Shown: positions 51,711-60,780, counted from the stretch's first letter. The stretch is DNA of 64,000 nt from Mycolicibacterium rufum (GCF_022374875.2 NZ_CP092427.2:2418001-2482000), one strand, 5' to 3'. Made by a program: numbers and translations. The notes: a model not told the origin generated them from the letters alone.

Positions 51711-52318
51711 CGCGCGATGCCGTCGATGAGCCGGTCGCACACGGCGTACATGTCCGATTTGGCAGCGGCCTGGTCCTCGGCGCGGGAGATATACAGCGCC
51801 GCCTCGTCGAGTGCCCCGAGCAGCACGTGCGCCGTCGGCCGCAGTGGCTGCGGCGGGATCACGCCGTCGGCGACCGCCTGACCGAGCATCGCCTCGATGA
51901 CACCGAGGCCGTACTTCATCCCGACCTCCCGCCACCGCTCCCAGCCCAGCACCGCCGGCGCGTCGACCAGCATGATCCGCTGCACCTCGGGCGCCGAGCA
52001 CAGATCCAGGAACAGCCGCGCGCCCGCTTTCATCGCCTGCCGCTGGTCGGCCGGCGCCGCATCGGCGAGCCGCGCGACGATGTCAGCGACCAACTCGGTC
52101 TCGATCTCCTCGTAGACCGCCGCGAACAATTCCGTCTTGTCGGCGAACTGGTGATAGAGCGCACCGCGCGTCACCCCGGCCGACTCGACGATCGCCTGCG
52201 TCGACACGTCGGCAAAACCGTTCACCGCGAACAACTTCCGCGCGGCAGCCAACAGGCTGGCACGCGTGGCGGCAGTGCGCTCCGCCTGGGACCGCCGCGG
52301 CGGGGGGTTGACTTTCAT
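51707..52318 (-). CDS. TetR-family transcriptional regulator
   Basis: This is a 203-residue regulator. The DNA-binding domain is LLAAARKLFAVNGFADVSTQAIVESAGVTRGALYHQF (key part VTRGALYHQFADK), with an AcrR-like C-terminal domain. It is divergent from the alpha/beta hydrolase gene across 62 bases that carry a 17-bp inverted repeat, so it likely represses that gene and itself. Confidence 0.88.
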   Translation of the reverse strand: MKVNPPPRRSQAERTAATRASLLAAARKLFAVNGFADVSTQAIVESAGVTRGALYHQFADKTELFAAVYEEIETELVADIVARLADAAPADQRQAMKAGARLFLDLCSAPEVQRIMLVDAPAVLGWERWREVGMKYGLGVIEAMLGQAVADGVIPPQPLRPTAHVLLGALDEAALYISRAEDQAAAKSDMYAVCDRLIDGIAR

Positions 52319-52325
52319 ACAGGCT

Positions 52326-52342
52326 GTACGTAACTTTCGTAC
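52326..52342. promoter_or_regulatory. Inverted-repeat operator between tetR and hydrolase gene
   Basis: GTACG-TAACTTT-CGTAC is a perfect inverted repeat, 8 bases from the tetR start and 38 from the hydrolase start. Binding by the adjacent TetR is inferred. Confidence 0.6.
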
Positions 52343-52380
52343 TCAGTGTTTGTAAATGTCGACGAGAAGGATAACCGCTG

Positions 52381-53238
52381 ATGCCCACCGTCACCTTGCC
52401 TGCGGCCACCCTGGAGTACCGCGAGTCGGGCCCGAAGGACTCCGCGTATCCGCCCGTGGTCTTCATCCACGGCGCCCTCGTCGACTCGCGGCTGTGGGAC
52501 GCGGTGGCCGCCGACCTCGCGGGTCAGGGCTTCCGCTGCGTGCAACCCGACCTCCCCCTCGGCGCGCACCGGATCCCGGTGAACGACCGCGCCGCGCTGA
52601 CGCCCACCGGCGTGGCGGATCTGGTGCGCGACTTCCTCGTCGCCCTCGACCTCGACGACGTGACGCTGGTCGGCAACGACACCGGTGGTGGCGTGTGCCA
52701 GTTCCTCGTCGACGCCCACCCCGAACGCATCGGCCGCCTGGTGCTGACCAATTGCGATGCCTTCGACAAGTTTCCGCCGTTCCCTTTCAACGCGGTCTTC
52801 GCGATGATGCGCACCCGTCCCGCCGTCACCGCGCTGATGGCGACGATGGGCCCGACAACACTGCGCCACTCGCCGCTCGGCTACGGCTTGCTCGCCCAGA
52901 ACCTGGATCCGGCGCTGACGGCCTCGTGGCTGACGCCGGCGCGCACCGACCGGCGCATCGCCGGTGACTTCGCCGCGCTGGCCCGCGGCATCGGCGGCAC
53001 CGACCTCACCCACGTCGCACCCCGGCTGCACCGCTTCACCAAACCGGTGACGGTGGTGTGGGGCCAGGCCGACCGGTGCTTCACCCCGGCCCTGGGCCGC
53101 CGCCTCGCGGCGCTGTTCCCCGACGCGAAAACCGTTGAGGTGCCGGGTGCCTCGACATTCGTCCCGCTCGACGCCCCCGCGGCGGTCAGCGCGGCGATCC
53201 GTCAGGCGAACACCGGCATCGGGTCGCCCAGCCGGTAG
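52381..53238 (+). CDS. Alpha/beta hydrolase lacking the usual catalytic His
   Basis: This is a 285-residue alpha/beta hydrolase of the haloalkane-dehalogenase-like group: VVFIHGALVDSRLWD (oxyanion), LVGNDTGGGV (Asp nucleophile elbow) and VVWGQADRCFTP (acid region). Near the C-terminus, where GxGH is usual, the sequence is VPGASTFVPLD, so the expected His is Thr. It may be inactive, use another base, or belong to a subfamily that differs here. It is probably controlled by the divergent TetR. Its last 37 bases overlap the convergent gene. Confidence 0.82.
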   Translation: MPTVTLPAATLEYRESGPKDSAYPPVVFIHGALVDSRLWDAVAADLAGQGFRCVQPDLPLGAHRIPVNDRAALTPTGVADLVRDFLVALDLDDVTLVGNDTGGGVCQFLVDAHPERIGRLVLTNCDAFDKFPPFPFNAVFAMMRTRPAVTALMATMGPTTLRHSPLGYGLLAQNLDPALTASWLTPARTDRRIAGDFAALARGIGGTDLTHVAPRLHRFTKPVTVVWGQADRCFTPALGRRLAALFPDAKTVEVPGASTFVPLDAPAAVSAAIRQANTGIGSPSR

Positions 53239-53606
53239 GCCTCGATCGCATCGAGGTGCTCGAACAGTTCGACCAGGTTGAACTGATAGTCGTCGGCGGT
53301 GCCGACGAGCACCACGTGCGCGACCTCCCCCTCGTCCTCGGGGGTCAGCAGCACCACCGTGACATTGACGACCTCGTCCTCGTCGGCGACCTCGGCCTCA
53401 GAGGCCGGCCAGTACCAGGCGGCACCGGTCTCGTCGTCGACGTCCTCGGAGAACTCCCAGCCGCGCTCGGTCAGGCGGGCATCGAAATCCTCTAGTTCAG
53501 CGGCGATCTCGAGCTGCTCGGCGACGCGCGCGGGGATCCAGGCATCGTCGCGGGCGGACCGCCGCTTCTTGCGGCGGGCCTTCTTCTGCTCCGATCGCCG
53601 GGACAC
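53202..53606 (-). CDS. Conserved hypothetical protein, acidic, basic N-terminus
   Basis: This is a 134-residue protein with a Lys/Arg-rich start (SRRSEQKKARRKKRRSARDD) and an acidic body (ELEDFDARLTERGWEFSED, VADEDEVVNVTVVLL). No family recognised with confidence; the body faintly resembles RraB-like folds. It starts just upstream of the metZ stop on the same strand (adjacent ends), so it may be the last gene of the marR-purT-metZ operon. Confidence 0.65.
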   Translation of the reverse strand: MSRRSEQKKARRKKRRSARDDAWIPARVAEQLEIAAELEDFDARLTERGWEFSEDVDDETGAAWYWPASEAEVADEDEVVNVTVVLLTPEDEGEVAHVVLVGTADDYQFNLVELFEHLDAIEAYRLGDPMPVFA

Positions 53607-54812
53607 CTAGGCCAGCGCCTGACCCAGATCGGCGATCAGGTCCTCGGTGCCCTCCAGACCGATCGAGATGCGAACGACGCCGTCGCCCAATCCGATCGCG
53701 GCGCGGCCCTCGGGCCCCATGGCGCGGTGGGTGGTGGTCGCGGGATGCGTGATCAACGACTTGGCGTCGCCGAGGTTGTTCGAGATGTCGACGATCTGCA
53801 GCTTGTCGAGCACCTCGAACGCACGCTCCTTGGTGCCGCCCGCGAGTTCGAACGTCACCACCGTGCCGCCGCCGGTCATCTGCCGCTTGGCCAGGTCGTA
53901 CTGCGGATGTGATTCCAGGAACGGGTATTTCACCCAGCTGACCGCCGGACTCGACTCGAGGAACTCCGCGATGCGCAGCGCGGAGGCGTTCTGGTGCTCC
54001 ACCCGCAGCGCCAACGTCTCCAGACCCTTGAGCAGTGTCCACGCGTTGAACGGGCTCAGCGCGGGCCCGGTGTGGCGCATCAGCTTCTGCACGGGTCCGT
54101 CGATGTACTCCCGGTCGCCGAGGATCGCACCGCCGAGCACCCGGCCCTGCCCGTCGATGTGCTTGGTGCCGGAGTAGACGACGATGTCGACGCCCAGCGG
54201 GAAACCCTGCTGCAGGATGGGTGTCGCGAAGACGTTGTCCAGCACCACCTTCGCGCCGGCGGCGTGCGCCATGTCGCAGACCGCGGCGATGTCGACGAGC
54301 GACTGCATCGGGTTCGACGGTGTCTCGAAGAACACCGCCTGCGTCGGGACCGACAGTGCTTCCTCCCACTGGGACAGGTCGTCACCGTCGACGAACACCG
54401 TCTCCACACCCCAGCGCGGCAGGATCTCGCTGCACACCACGAAACACGAACCGAACAGGCTGCGGGCGGCGACCAACCGGTCCCCCGCACCGAGCAACGC
54501 GCCGAGCGAGGTGAACACCGCCGACATGCCGGTGGCCGTCGCGAAACAGGCGGGTGCACCCTCGAGCAGGCGCAGCCTCTCCTCGAACATCGAGATCGTC
54601 GGGTTGCCGTACCGCGAGTAGACATAGCGGTCGATCTCGCCGGTGAAGGCCTTCTCCGCGTCGGCGGCCGTGTCGTAGACGTACCCCGACGTCAGGTACA
54701 TCGCTTCGGCGGTCTCCTCGAAGTTCGACCGCAGCAGCCCGCCCCGCACACCGATGGTGGCCTGGCTGACGCCCTCGGGGAGTTCGGCCGGGGTGCGCAC
54801 CGAATCGCTCAT
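53607..54812 (-). CDS. metZ: O-succinylhomoserine sulfhydrylase MetZ
   Basis: This is a 401-residue PLP enzyme of the Cys/Met metabolism family that makes homocysteine from O-succinylhomoserine and sulfide. Visible are YVYSRYGNPTISMFEERL, ATGMSAVFTSLGALL, FFETPSNPMQSLVDI and VVYSGTKHIDGQGRVLGG (PLP Lys). The adjacent rhodanese gene overlaps by 4 bases, as in M. tuberculosis Rv0390-Rv0391, suggesting shared sulfur handling. Confidence 0.93.
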   Translation of the reverse strand: MSDSVRTPAELPEGVSQATIGVRGGLLRSNFEETAEAMYLTSGYVYDTAADAEKAFTGEIDRYVYSRYGNPTISMFEERLRLLEGAPACFATATGMSAVFTSLGALLGAGDRLVAARSLFGSCFVVCSEILPRWGVETVFVDGDDLSQWEEALSVPTQAVFFETPSNPMQSLVDIAAVCDMAHAAGAKVVLDNVFATPILQQGFPLGVDIVVYSGTKHIDGQGRVLGGAILGDREYIDGPVQKLMRHTGPALSPFNAWTLLKGLETLALRVEHQNASALRIAEFLESSPAVSWVKYPFLESHPQYDLAKRQMTGGGTVVTFELAGGTKERAFEVLDKLQIVDISNNLGDAKSLITHPATTTHRAMGPEGRAAIGLGDGVVRISIGLEGTEDLIADLGQALA

Positions 54813-55222
54813 GACTGCGTCCAGGGCAGTCCGACGGCTTTCCACCCGGTGCCCCCGCGATGCTTGTCCTCGTCGAGGTTGCCCTCGAAGCCGTCGAGGA
54901 TGTTGTAGGAGGGGCCGATGCCCGCCTCGGTAGCGGCCTCCGCGGCCCCGATCGAGCGGTTGCCGGACCGGCACAGGAAGGCCACCGGCCGGTCGCCCGG
55001 GGTGATCCCGGCGGCCAGCAGGTCATCGACGAAAGCCGTGTTGCGGGAGCCGTCCGTGCGATTCCACTCGATGAACACCGTGTCGCGCTGCAGCGACGAC
55101 AGGTCGGGGACGCCGACGAAGCGCCACTCGGCATCGGTGCGACAGTCCACCAGCACGGCATCGGGGTTCTCGCTCAGCAGCTTCCAGGCCTCCTCAGGCG
55201 TGATGTCTCCGGCATAGCTCAC
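54809..55222 (-). CDS. Rhodanese-like protein (Rv0390-like)
   Basis: This is a 137-residue rhodanese domain with ITPEEAWKLLSENPDAVLVDCRTDAEW and the active loop VAFLCRSGNRSIGAA (Cys nucleophile). It starts with GTG at 55222 and its stop overlaps metZ. It may supply or transfer sulfane sulfur for homocysteine synthesis. Confidence 0.85.
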   Translation of the reverse strand: MSYAGDITPEEAWKLLSENPDAVLVDCRTDAEWRFVGVPDLSSLQRDTVFIEWNRTDGSRNTAFVDDLLAAGITPGDRPVAFLCRSGNRSIGAAEAATEAGIGPSYNILDGFEGNLDEDKHRGGTGWKAVGLPWTQS

Positions 55223-55241
55223 GGTCGTGAGTGTCCCACAG

Positions 55242-55685
55242 CTAGCTGGGACCGGTCGAACAGACCTTCCAGGTCCCGGCCTCCCTGGCGAAGGTGACCT
55301 CCACGGTCTGCTTCGCATCGGGATCCTTGTCGAAGTGGTAGGTGACGGCGGCGGTGGCCCGGTCACCCTCGACGGTGACGTCGGAGACCCCGTCGACGAA
55401 CCGTTCGCCCCGCTTGGCCACCGAGTCACGATGGGCGGCAGTCACTTTCGCTTCGTCGCCGGCTTCGGCCGCGCAGGTGAACGATCGGAAGTCGGCGAAG
55501 TCCCCACGTTGCAGCGCGTCGTTCTGGCCGGCCGCGGCGCGCCCGATCTGCTGGGAATCGGTGAGCTCGTCGCGGGAGAACACGTTGAACAGCCAGATTG
55601 CGATCACGATGGCCACAATGATTGCCAGCGCACCCAGGAAGGGCGCCGCGGACGAGCCGGTCGACGCGTCGTCCGGTTCCGTCAC
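55242..55685 (-). CDS. Membrane-anchored DUF4878/NTF2-like protein
   Basis: This is a 147-residue protein with one N-terminal membrane helix (APFLGALAIIVAIVIAIWLFNVF) and an outward domain with helix then beta strands (GQNDALQRGDFADFRSFTC, TVEGDRATAAVTYHF, REAGTWKVCSTG), as in lumazine-binding or NTF2-like proteins. Two Cys could form a disulfide. GTG start at 55685 overlaps the purT stop as GTGA. Confidence 0.72.
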   Translation of the reverse strand: MTEPDDASTGSSAAPFLGALAIIVAIVIAIWLFNVFSRDELTDSQQIGRAAAGQNDALQRGDFADFRSFTCAAEAGDEAKVTAAHRDSVAKRGERFVDGVSDVTVEGDRATAAVTYHFDKDPDAKQTVEVTFAREAGTWKVCSTGPS

Positions 55686-56854
55686 GTCACCCTGCGCAGC
55701 GCGGACGCGGCCCGGCGGGCGCGGTCGCGGGCCACGATCGGATCCGGGGCCGTCGCGGTGGCCAGCCACCGCGGGCCGCGTCCCTCACCCGCCGGGAACA
55801 GCCGCACGTCGCTCTCGGCGACCGCCAGCGCGTCGGCGAGGACCGCGCGCAGCGTGGCGTCGTCGGCGTCCGGTGCCGTCTCGGGGCCGGGGTCGACGTC
55901 GACGATCTCCATCGCCCCGGGCGAGATCATGATCGTGTCGACCGGCAGGCCGAGCACCGCCCTGGCGTGCAGCTCGACGGCCGACAGCCGCTGCGACCGC
56001 AACGTCACCAGCGCGCTGTCCTGCGGCCGGGGCCGCACATCGGTGAAGTAGACCTCCTCGCCGCGCACCAGCAGCTCCACCGCGAACACCCCGCGCCCGC
56101 CCAGCGAATTGACGATGCGCGCCGCGATCGACTTCGCGGCGTCCAGGGCCGCCGGTGAAAGCGCCTGCGGCTGCCAGGATTCGAGTGCGCCCGGGCCGGA
56201 GCGATGATGTCCGATCGGCTCGCAGAAGTGCACGGTCGGACCGGCCGGGCCGGTGGTGCGCACCGTCAGCAGCGTCACCTCGACGTCGACCTCGACCACC
56301 GTCTCGGCCAGCACGCGCTGCAGACTGAGCCGGCCGCCGGCGACAGCACGCCGCCACGCCGGTTCGACGTCGTCGGCGCGCAACACCACCGACTCCCCCT
56401 CACCCGGGGCCGCGGCGACCGGTTTGACCAACAGCGGGAAGCCGGCGTGCTGGGCGATCGCGGTGAGTTCCTCGACCGACCCGGCGAACCAGAACGGCGC
56501 CGTCGGCAGGCCGAGCTCGTCGGCGGCCAGCCGACGCAATCCCTCGCCGTCCACCGACAGCCGCAGCGCGCGCGGGGTGGGGAACACGTCGACGTCGTCG
56601 CGTTCGGCGGCGGCGAGCAGCGCGTCGGTCGCCACGCCGCTGGCGTCGGCCACCACGAACCGGGGGGCGGCCGCGTCGATGAGGCCGGTCAGGCCGTCGG
56701 CGTCGGTCATCGCCGCCATGTCGTCGGAGACCGTCACCCGCGCGCCCAGCCGCTCGAAGGCAGCCGCCAACTCGCGCGTCCGTTCGCCCCCGCTCAGCAG
56801 CAGCACCGATGTCGGCTCGGTCGCCGTCGTCTCGCCCTCAGTCGTCTCGCTCAT
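55682..56854 (-). CDS. purT: Formate-dependent GAR transformylase PurT-like
   Basis: This is a 390-residue ATP-grasp enzyme that makes formyl-GAR from GAR, formate and ATP in purine synthesis. PurT blocks seen: LPTAPFWFAGSVEEL, FPLLVKPVAAAPGEGESVV, HFCEPIGHH...ESWQPQALS and VELLVRGEEVYFTDVRPRPQDSALVT. It differs from classic PurT at the N-terminal phosphate-site block (VVADASGVATD where E.coli-type enzymes have PEIEAIATD), so substrate may have drifted. ATG at 56854 overlaps the marR stop. Confidence 0.85.
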   Translation of the reverse strand: MSETTEGETTATEPTSVLLLSGGERTRELAAAFERLGARVTVSDDMAAMTDADGLTGLIDAAAPRFVVADASGVATDALLAAAERDDVDVFPTPRALRLSVDGEGLRRLAADELGLPTAPFWFAGSVEELTAIAQHAGFPLLVKPVAAAPGEGESVVLRADDVEPAWRRAVAGGRLSLQRVLAETVVEVDVEVTLLTVRTTGPAGPTVHFCEPIGHHRSGPGALESWQPQALSPAALDAAKSIAARIVNSLGGRGVFAVELLVRGEEVYFTDVRPRPQDSALVTLRSQRLSAVELHARAVLGLPVDTIMISPGAMEIVDVDPGPETAPDADDATLRAVLADALAVAESDVRLFPAGEGRGPRWLATATAPDPIVARDRARRAASALRRVT

Positions 56855-57360
56855 CGACCACCCAGCCTGCCAGAACCACCGGCCGGATCGGCGGCGAGAT
56901 CCTCGCGAAACGCGCCCATCGCGTCGACGACCGCGCCGAACACCCGGTGCGCGGCGCGCAGATCGTCGTCGGGGAGCTCGGCCAGCGCCTCGCGGAGATG
57001 GGAGGCCAGCGGGGTGAAGAAGTCGCGCGCCACCTCGAGGCCGTGCTCGGCGACGCGCAGCTTCACCTTGCGGCGGTCGGCGGGATCGGGTTCGCGCAGC
57101 AGGTGACCCGAGGCGATCATCCGCTCGACCAGGTAGGTGATCGCGGCGCCGGACATGCCCATCCGGGTGCGCAGTTCGCCGGCGGCCAGCGGCTCGCCGG
57201 TGGTCTCGGCCACGGTGATGTGCAGCAGCGCGCGGAAGTCGTTGGCCGTCATCGCGTGCCGCCCGGCGAAGTCGTGGCCGATCTGGTCGGACTGGGCGGT
57301 GAGCGCCCGCACGTCGGCGGCGATCAGGGCCTCCAGTGTCGGCCGGTCGGGATCCTGCAC
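56851..57360 (-). CDS. MarR-family transcriptional regulator
   Basis: This is a 169-residue winged-helix regulator: FRALLHITVAETTGEPLAAGELRTRMGMSGAAITYLVERMIASGHLLREPDPADRRKVKLRV in its usual order (recognition part GMSGAAITYLVERM; wing DPADRRKV). It starts with GTG at 57360 and leads the purT-DUF-rhodanese-metZ operon by overlaps. It is divergent from an MMPL transporter gene, and an AT-rich inverted repeat lies between. Confidence 0.88.
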   Translation of the reverse strand: MQDPDRPTLEALIAADVRALTAQSDQIGHDFAGRHAMTANDFRALLHITVAETTGEPLAAGELRTRMGMSGAAITYLVERMIASGHLLREPDPADRRKVKLRVAEHGLEVARDFFTPLASHLREALAELPDDDLRAAHRVFGAVVDAMGAFREDLAADPAGGSGRLGGR

Positions 57361-57388
57361 GCCCCCACCCTAGCCGAAAGTTCACTTG

Positions 57389-57401
57389 ATTAATTGTTAA
57401 T
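57389..57401. promoter_or_regulatory. AT-rich inverted repeat between marR and MMPL genes
   Basis: ATTAA-TTG-TTAAT is a perfect inverted repeat inside a strikingly AT-rich stretch (57381-57410) in this GC-rich genome. It is placed to control both divergent genes and fits a MarR-type site. Confidence 0.6.
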
Positions 57402-57421
57402 TATCTGAAATGTTGGTCGTC

Positions 57422-59506
57422 ATGAGCCGACGACTTTCCTGCCTGATCGCTCTCGTCGTCATCGTCGCGTCCGGTGCGCTGATGGGTCTCCTCGGCGGCG
57501 GCGACTCCGGCGATCAGTCCCCCGTGCCCGTGCCCACCGACGCCGAATCGGCCCGTGCCGACGCCGTGCGCGCCGAATTCCCCGGCGGCGACCAGGCGCC
57601 CGTCCTGCTGGTGCTGACCCGCGACGACGGCGGTGCCCTGTCCCCCACCGACCGCGACGCGGCCGACCAGGCGCGCCAGCGCATGCTGGCCGCCGCCGAG
57701 GCCGGCCCCGCCGGACCGCCGGTGCAGGTCTCCGAGGACGGGCAGGCCGCCATCGCGGTCGTGCCGCTGCGGTCGGACCTGTCGGGCTTCGCGCTCACCG
57801 ACGAAGTCAAGGCCCTGCGCGCCGCGGCCACCGACGGCCTGCCGGGTGACCTGAAGGCTCAGGTCACCGGGGGTCCGGCGTTCGGTGCCGACATCGCGGA
57901 CTCGTTCTCCGGCGCGAACGTCACGCTGCTGGCCGTCACCGCGGCCGTGGTGGCGCTGCTGCTGATCATCACCTACCGCTCGCCGGTGCTGTGGCTGGTG
58001 CCGCTGCTGGTCATCGCGTTCGCCGACCGGGTCGGCGGCGTGGTCGGCAGCGCCGTCGCCGAGGGGCTCGGCATGTCGCCGGACGGCTCGACCACCGGCA
58101 TCACCAGCGTGCTCGTGTTCGGCGCGGGCACCAACTACGCGCTGCTGCTGATCTCCCGCTATCGAGAAGAACTGGGCCGCAACGAGTCCCACCACGACGC
58201 GCTGCGCACGGCGGTCCGCCGGGCAGGGCCCGCGATCATCGCCAGCAACGCGACCGTCGTGCTGGCCCTGCTGATGCTGCTGCTCGCGACGTCCCCGAGC
58301 ACCCGCAGCCTCGGTGTCCAGGCGGCGTCCGGCCTCGTGATCGCCGCGGTGTTCGTGCTGTTGGTGCTGCCACCGTTCCTCGACCTGTTCGGCCGGAAGT
58401 TGTTCTGGCCGTTCATCCCCCGCGTCGGCGCCACCGCGCTGACCGAGGGCGGGGCGTGGCACCGGGTCGCCGATGGCGTAGCCCGCCGGCCCGCGCTGGT
58501 GTCGGTCGTGGCGATCGGCGCGCTGGCGCTGCTGTGCACCGGGCTGCTGCGCACCCCGATCGGGCTGTCGCAGACCGAGCAGTTCCGGGTGCAGGCCGAG
58601 TCGGTCAGTGGCTTCGACACGCTGGCCGACCACTTCCCCAGCGGCCTGACCGATCCCACCCTGGTGATCGCCTCGACCGACCGCACCGCCGAGGTGCAGC
58701 GTGCGATCGCCTCCACCCCCGGCGTCGTCTCCGCCGCGCCGGCCGGCACGTCGCCGCAGGGTCTGACCCAGTGGTCGGTGGTGCTCGCCGCCGCGCCGGC
58801 CACCGACGAGGCGTTCGACACCATCGACGCGCTGCGCGATGCGGTGCACGGCGCCGACCCGGCCGGCCTGGTCGGCGGATCCGATGCCAAGGCCCGCGAC
58901 GCGGCCGGGGCCGCCGGTCACGACCGGGCGGTCGTGGTGCCCGCGATCCTCGCGGTCGTGCTGCTGGTGCTGTTCGTGCTGCTCCGGTCGGCGCTGGCGC
59001 CGCTGGTCCTCGTCGCGGTCACGGTACTCAGCGCGCTCGCCGCGCTCGGGCTCGGCGGATGGGCGAGCGTGCACCTGTTCGGCTTCCCCGCCCTCGACAA
59101 CAGCGTTCCGCTGTTCGCACTGCTGTTCCTGGTCGCCCTCGGCGTCGACTACACGATCTTCCTGGTGACCCGGGCCCGGGAGGAGACGCCCGAGCACGGC
59201 ACCCGCGACGGCATCGTGCGTGCGGTGTCGGCGACCGGTGCGGTGATCACCAGCGCGGGCATTGTGCTGGCCGCGGTGTTCTGCGTGCTCGGGGTGCTGC
59301 CGCTGATCGCACTGACCCAGGTCGGCATCATCGTCGGGCTCGGCATTTTGCTGGACACGTTCGTGGTGCGGACCGTGGTGATCCCGGCGCTGTTCACCCT
59401 GATCGGGCCGAAGATCTGGTGGCCTGCGCTGCGGGACGCCGACGCAGGGTCCGACACCTCCGGCCCGGCAGGACGGCACCGGGCCGGGGTGGTCGCGCAC
59501 CCGTAG
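57422..59506 (+). CDS. MMPL/RND-family membrane transporter
   Basis: This is a roughly 694-residue transporter with two repeats, each an outward loop plus about five or six helices. Signatures are VFGAGTNYALLLISRYREEL and LFLVALGVDYTIFLVTRAREE, the proton-relay-type GxxxDY(T/A) segments; the first repeat has Asn where the second has Asp. It is smaller than mycobacterial MmpL lipid transporters and more like actinobacterial drug or lipid exporters. ATG at 57422 preferred; one at 57410 is possible. Likely repressed by the divergent MarR. Confidence 0.87.
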   Translation: MSRRLSCLIALVVIVASGALMGLLGGGDSGDQSPVPVPTDAESARADAVRAEFPGGDQAPVLLVLTRDDGGALSPTDRDAADQARQRMLAAAEAGPAGPPVQVSEDGQAAIAVVPLRSDLSGFALTDEVKALRAAATDGLPGDLKAQVTGGPAFGADIADSFSGANVTLLAVTAAVVALLLIITYRSPVLWLVPLLVIAFADRVGGVVGSAVAEGLGMSPDGSTTGITSVLVFGAGTNYALLLISRYREELGRNESHHDALRTAVRRAGPAIIASNATVVLALLMLLLATSPSTRSLGVQAASGLVIAAVFVLLVLPPFLDLFGRKLFWPFIPRVGATALTEGGAWHRVADGVARRPALVSVVAIGALALLCTGLLRTPIGLSQTEQFRVQAESVSGFDTLADHFPSGLTDPTLVIASTDRTAEVQRAIASTPGVVSAAPAGTSPQGLTQWSVVLAAAPATDEAFDTIDALRDAVHGADPAGLVGGSDAKARDAAGAAGHDRAVVVPAILAVVLLVLFVLLRSALAPLVLVAVTVLSALAALGLGGWASVHLFGFPALDNSVPLFALLFLVALGVDYTIFLVTRAREETPEHGTRDGIVRAVSATGAVITSAGIVLAAVFCVLGVLPLIALTQVGIIVGLGILLDTFVVRTVVIPALFTLIGPKIWWPALRDADAGSDTSGPAGRHRAGVVAHP

Positions 59507-59535
59507 CCGGCGGTGCCCGCGGGTAGCGTCGAGAG

Positions 59536-60765
59536 ATGAGTCAGGCCGACACCCGCGCCGAACCCGAGCCCGGGCTGCCCCCGCTGCACATGCGCCGCGA
59601 CGGGCTCGACCCCACACCGGAGCTGCGGCAGATCCGCGAGAGCGTCGGCGTGCAGAGCGTCACCAACGCGTTCGGCATGCGGGTCTTCCTCGTCACCCGC
59701 TACGACGACGTCAAGACCGTGCTGTCGGATCACACCCGGTTCTCCAACGGCCGGCCACCCGGCTTCGTCGTCCCCGGCGCCCCGCCGGTCGACGAACAGG
59801 AGGCGGCCCGCAACCGGGCCGGGAACCTGCTTGGCCTGGATCCGCCCGAGCACCAACGACTTCGGCGGATGCTGACCCCGGAATTCACGATCCGGCGCAT
59901 CAAGCGGCTGCAGCCCCGCATCGTCGAGATCGTCGACGCCCAACTCGACGCGCTCGCCGCCGCCGGCTCCCCGGCCGACCTCGTCGAGCACGTCACGCTG
60001 CCGGTCCCGTCGCTGGTGATCTGCGAACTGCTCGGCGTGCCGTACGCCGACCGGGAGGAGTTCCAGCAGCGCAGCGCCCGCCAGCTGGACCTGTCGCTGC
60101 CGATCCCCGAACGCCTGGAGCTGCAACGGGAAGGCCGCGCCTACATGGCCTCGCTGGTGACCCGGGCCCGTGCCGAGCCCGGCGAGGACATCCTCGGGAT
60201 GCTGGTACGCGACCACGGCGACGAGCTCACCGACGACGAACTGATCGGCGTCGCCGGGCTGCTGCTGCTCGCCGGACACGAGACCACCTCGAACATGCTC
60301 GCGCTCGGCACGCTCGCGCTGCTGTGCCGCCCCGAGCAGCTGGCCGCGGTGCGCGACGACCCGGCCGCGGTCGCCCCGGCGGTCGAGGAGCTGCTGCGCT
60401 ACCTGTCGATCGTGCAGACGTCGATCCCGCGCATCACCACCACCGATGTCGAGATCGCCGGTGTCGAGATCCCCGCCGGCCGACTGGTGTTCGCCTCCCT
60501 GCCGGCAGGCAACCGCGACCCCCGCTTCATCGACGCGCCGGAGACGCTCGACATCGGCCGGGGAGCACCGGGGCACCTCGCGTTCGGCCACGGCGTGCAC
60601 CACTGCCTCGGCGCCCCGCTCGCGCGGATGGAGATGCAGATCGCGTTCCCGGCGCTGCTCCGCCGGTTCCCGACGCTGGCGCTGGCCGGGGATTTCGCCG
60701 ACGTGGCGTTCCGGTCGTTCCACTTCATCTACGGTCTGAAGTCGTTAGAGGTGACCTGGAGTTGA
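59536..60765 (+). CDS. Cytochrome P450
   Basis: This is a 409-residue soluble bacterial P450. I-helix oxygen-binding motif LLLAGHETTSNML, ExxR in VEELLR, and haem-binding loop FGHGVHHCLGAPLARME (Cys ligand) are all present. It should hydroxylate a lipid or secondary metabolite using electrons from the ferredoxin encoded 15 bases downstream. Family assignment and substrate not possible by eye. Confidence 0.93.
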   Translation: MSQADTRAEPEPGLPPLHMRRDGLDPTPELRQIRESVGVQSVTNAFGMRVFLVTRYDDVKTVLSDHTRFSNGRPPGFVVPGAPPVDEQEAARNRAGNLLGLDPPEHQRLRRMLTPEFTIRRIKRLQPRIVEIVDAQLDALAAAGSPADLVEHVTLPVPSLVICELLGVPYADREEFQQRSARQLDLSLPIPERLELQREGRAYMASLVTRARAEPGEDILGMLVRDHGDELTDDELIGVAGLLLLAGHETTSNMLALGTLALLCRPEQLAAVRDDPAAVAPAVEELLRYLSIVQTSIPRITTTDVEIAGVEIPAGRLVFASLPAGNRDPRFIDAPETLDIGRGAPGHLAFGHGVHHCLGAPLARMEMQIAFPALLRRFPTLALAGDFADVAFRSFHFIYGLKSLEVTWS

Positions 60766-60780
60766 GGGAGGGGTGACGCA

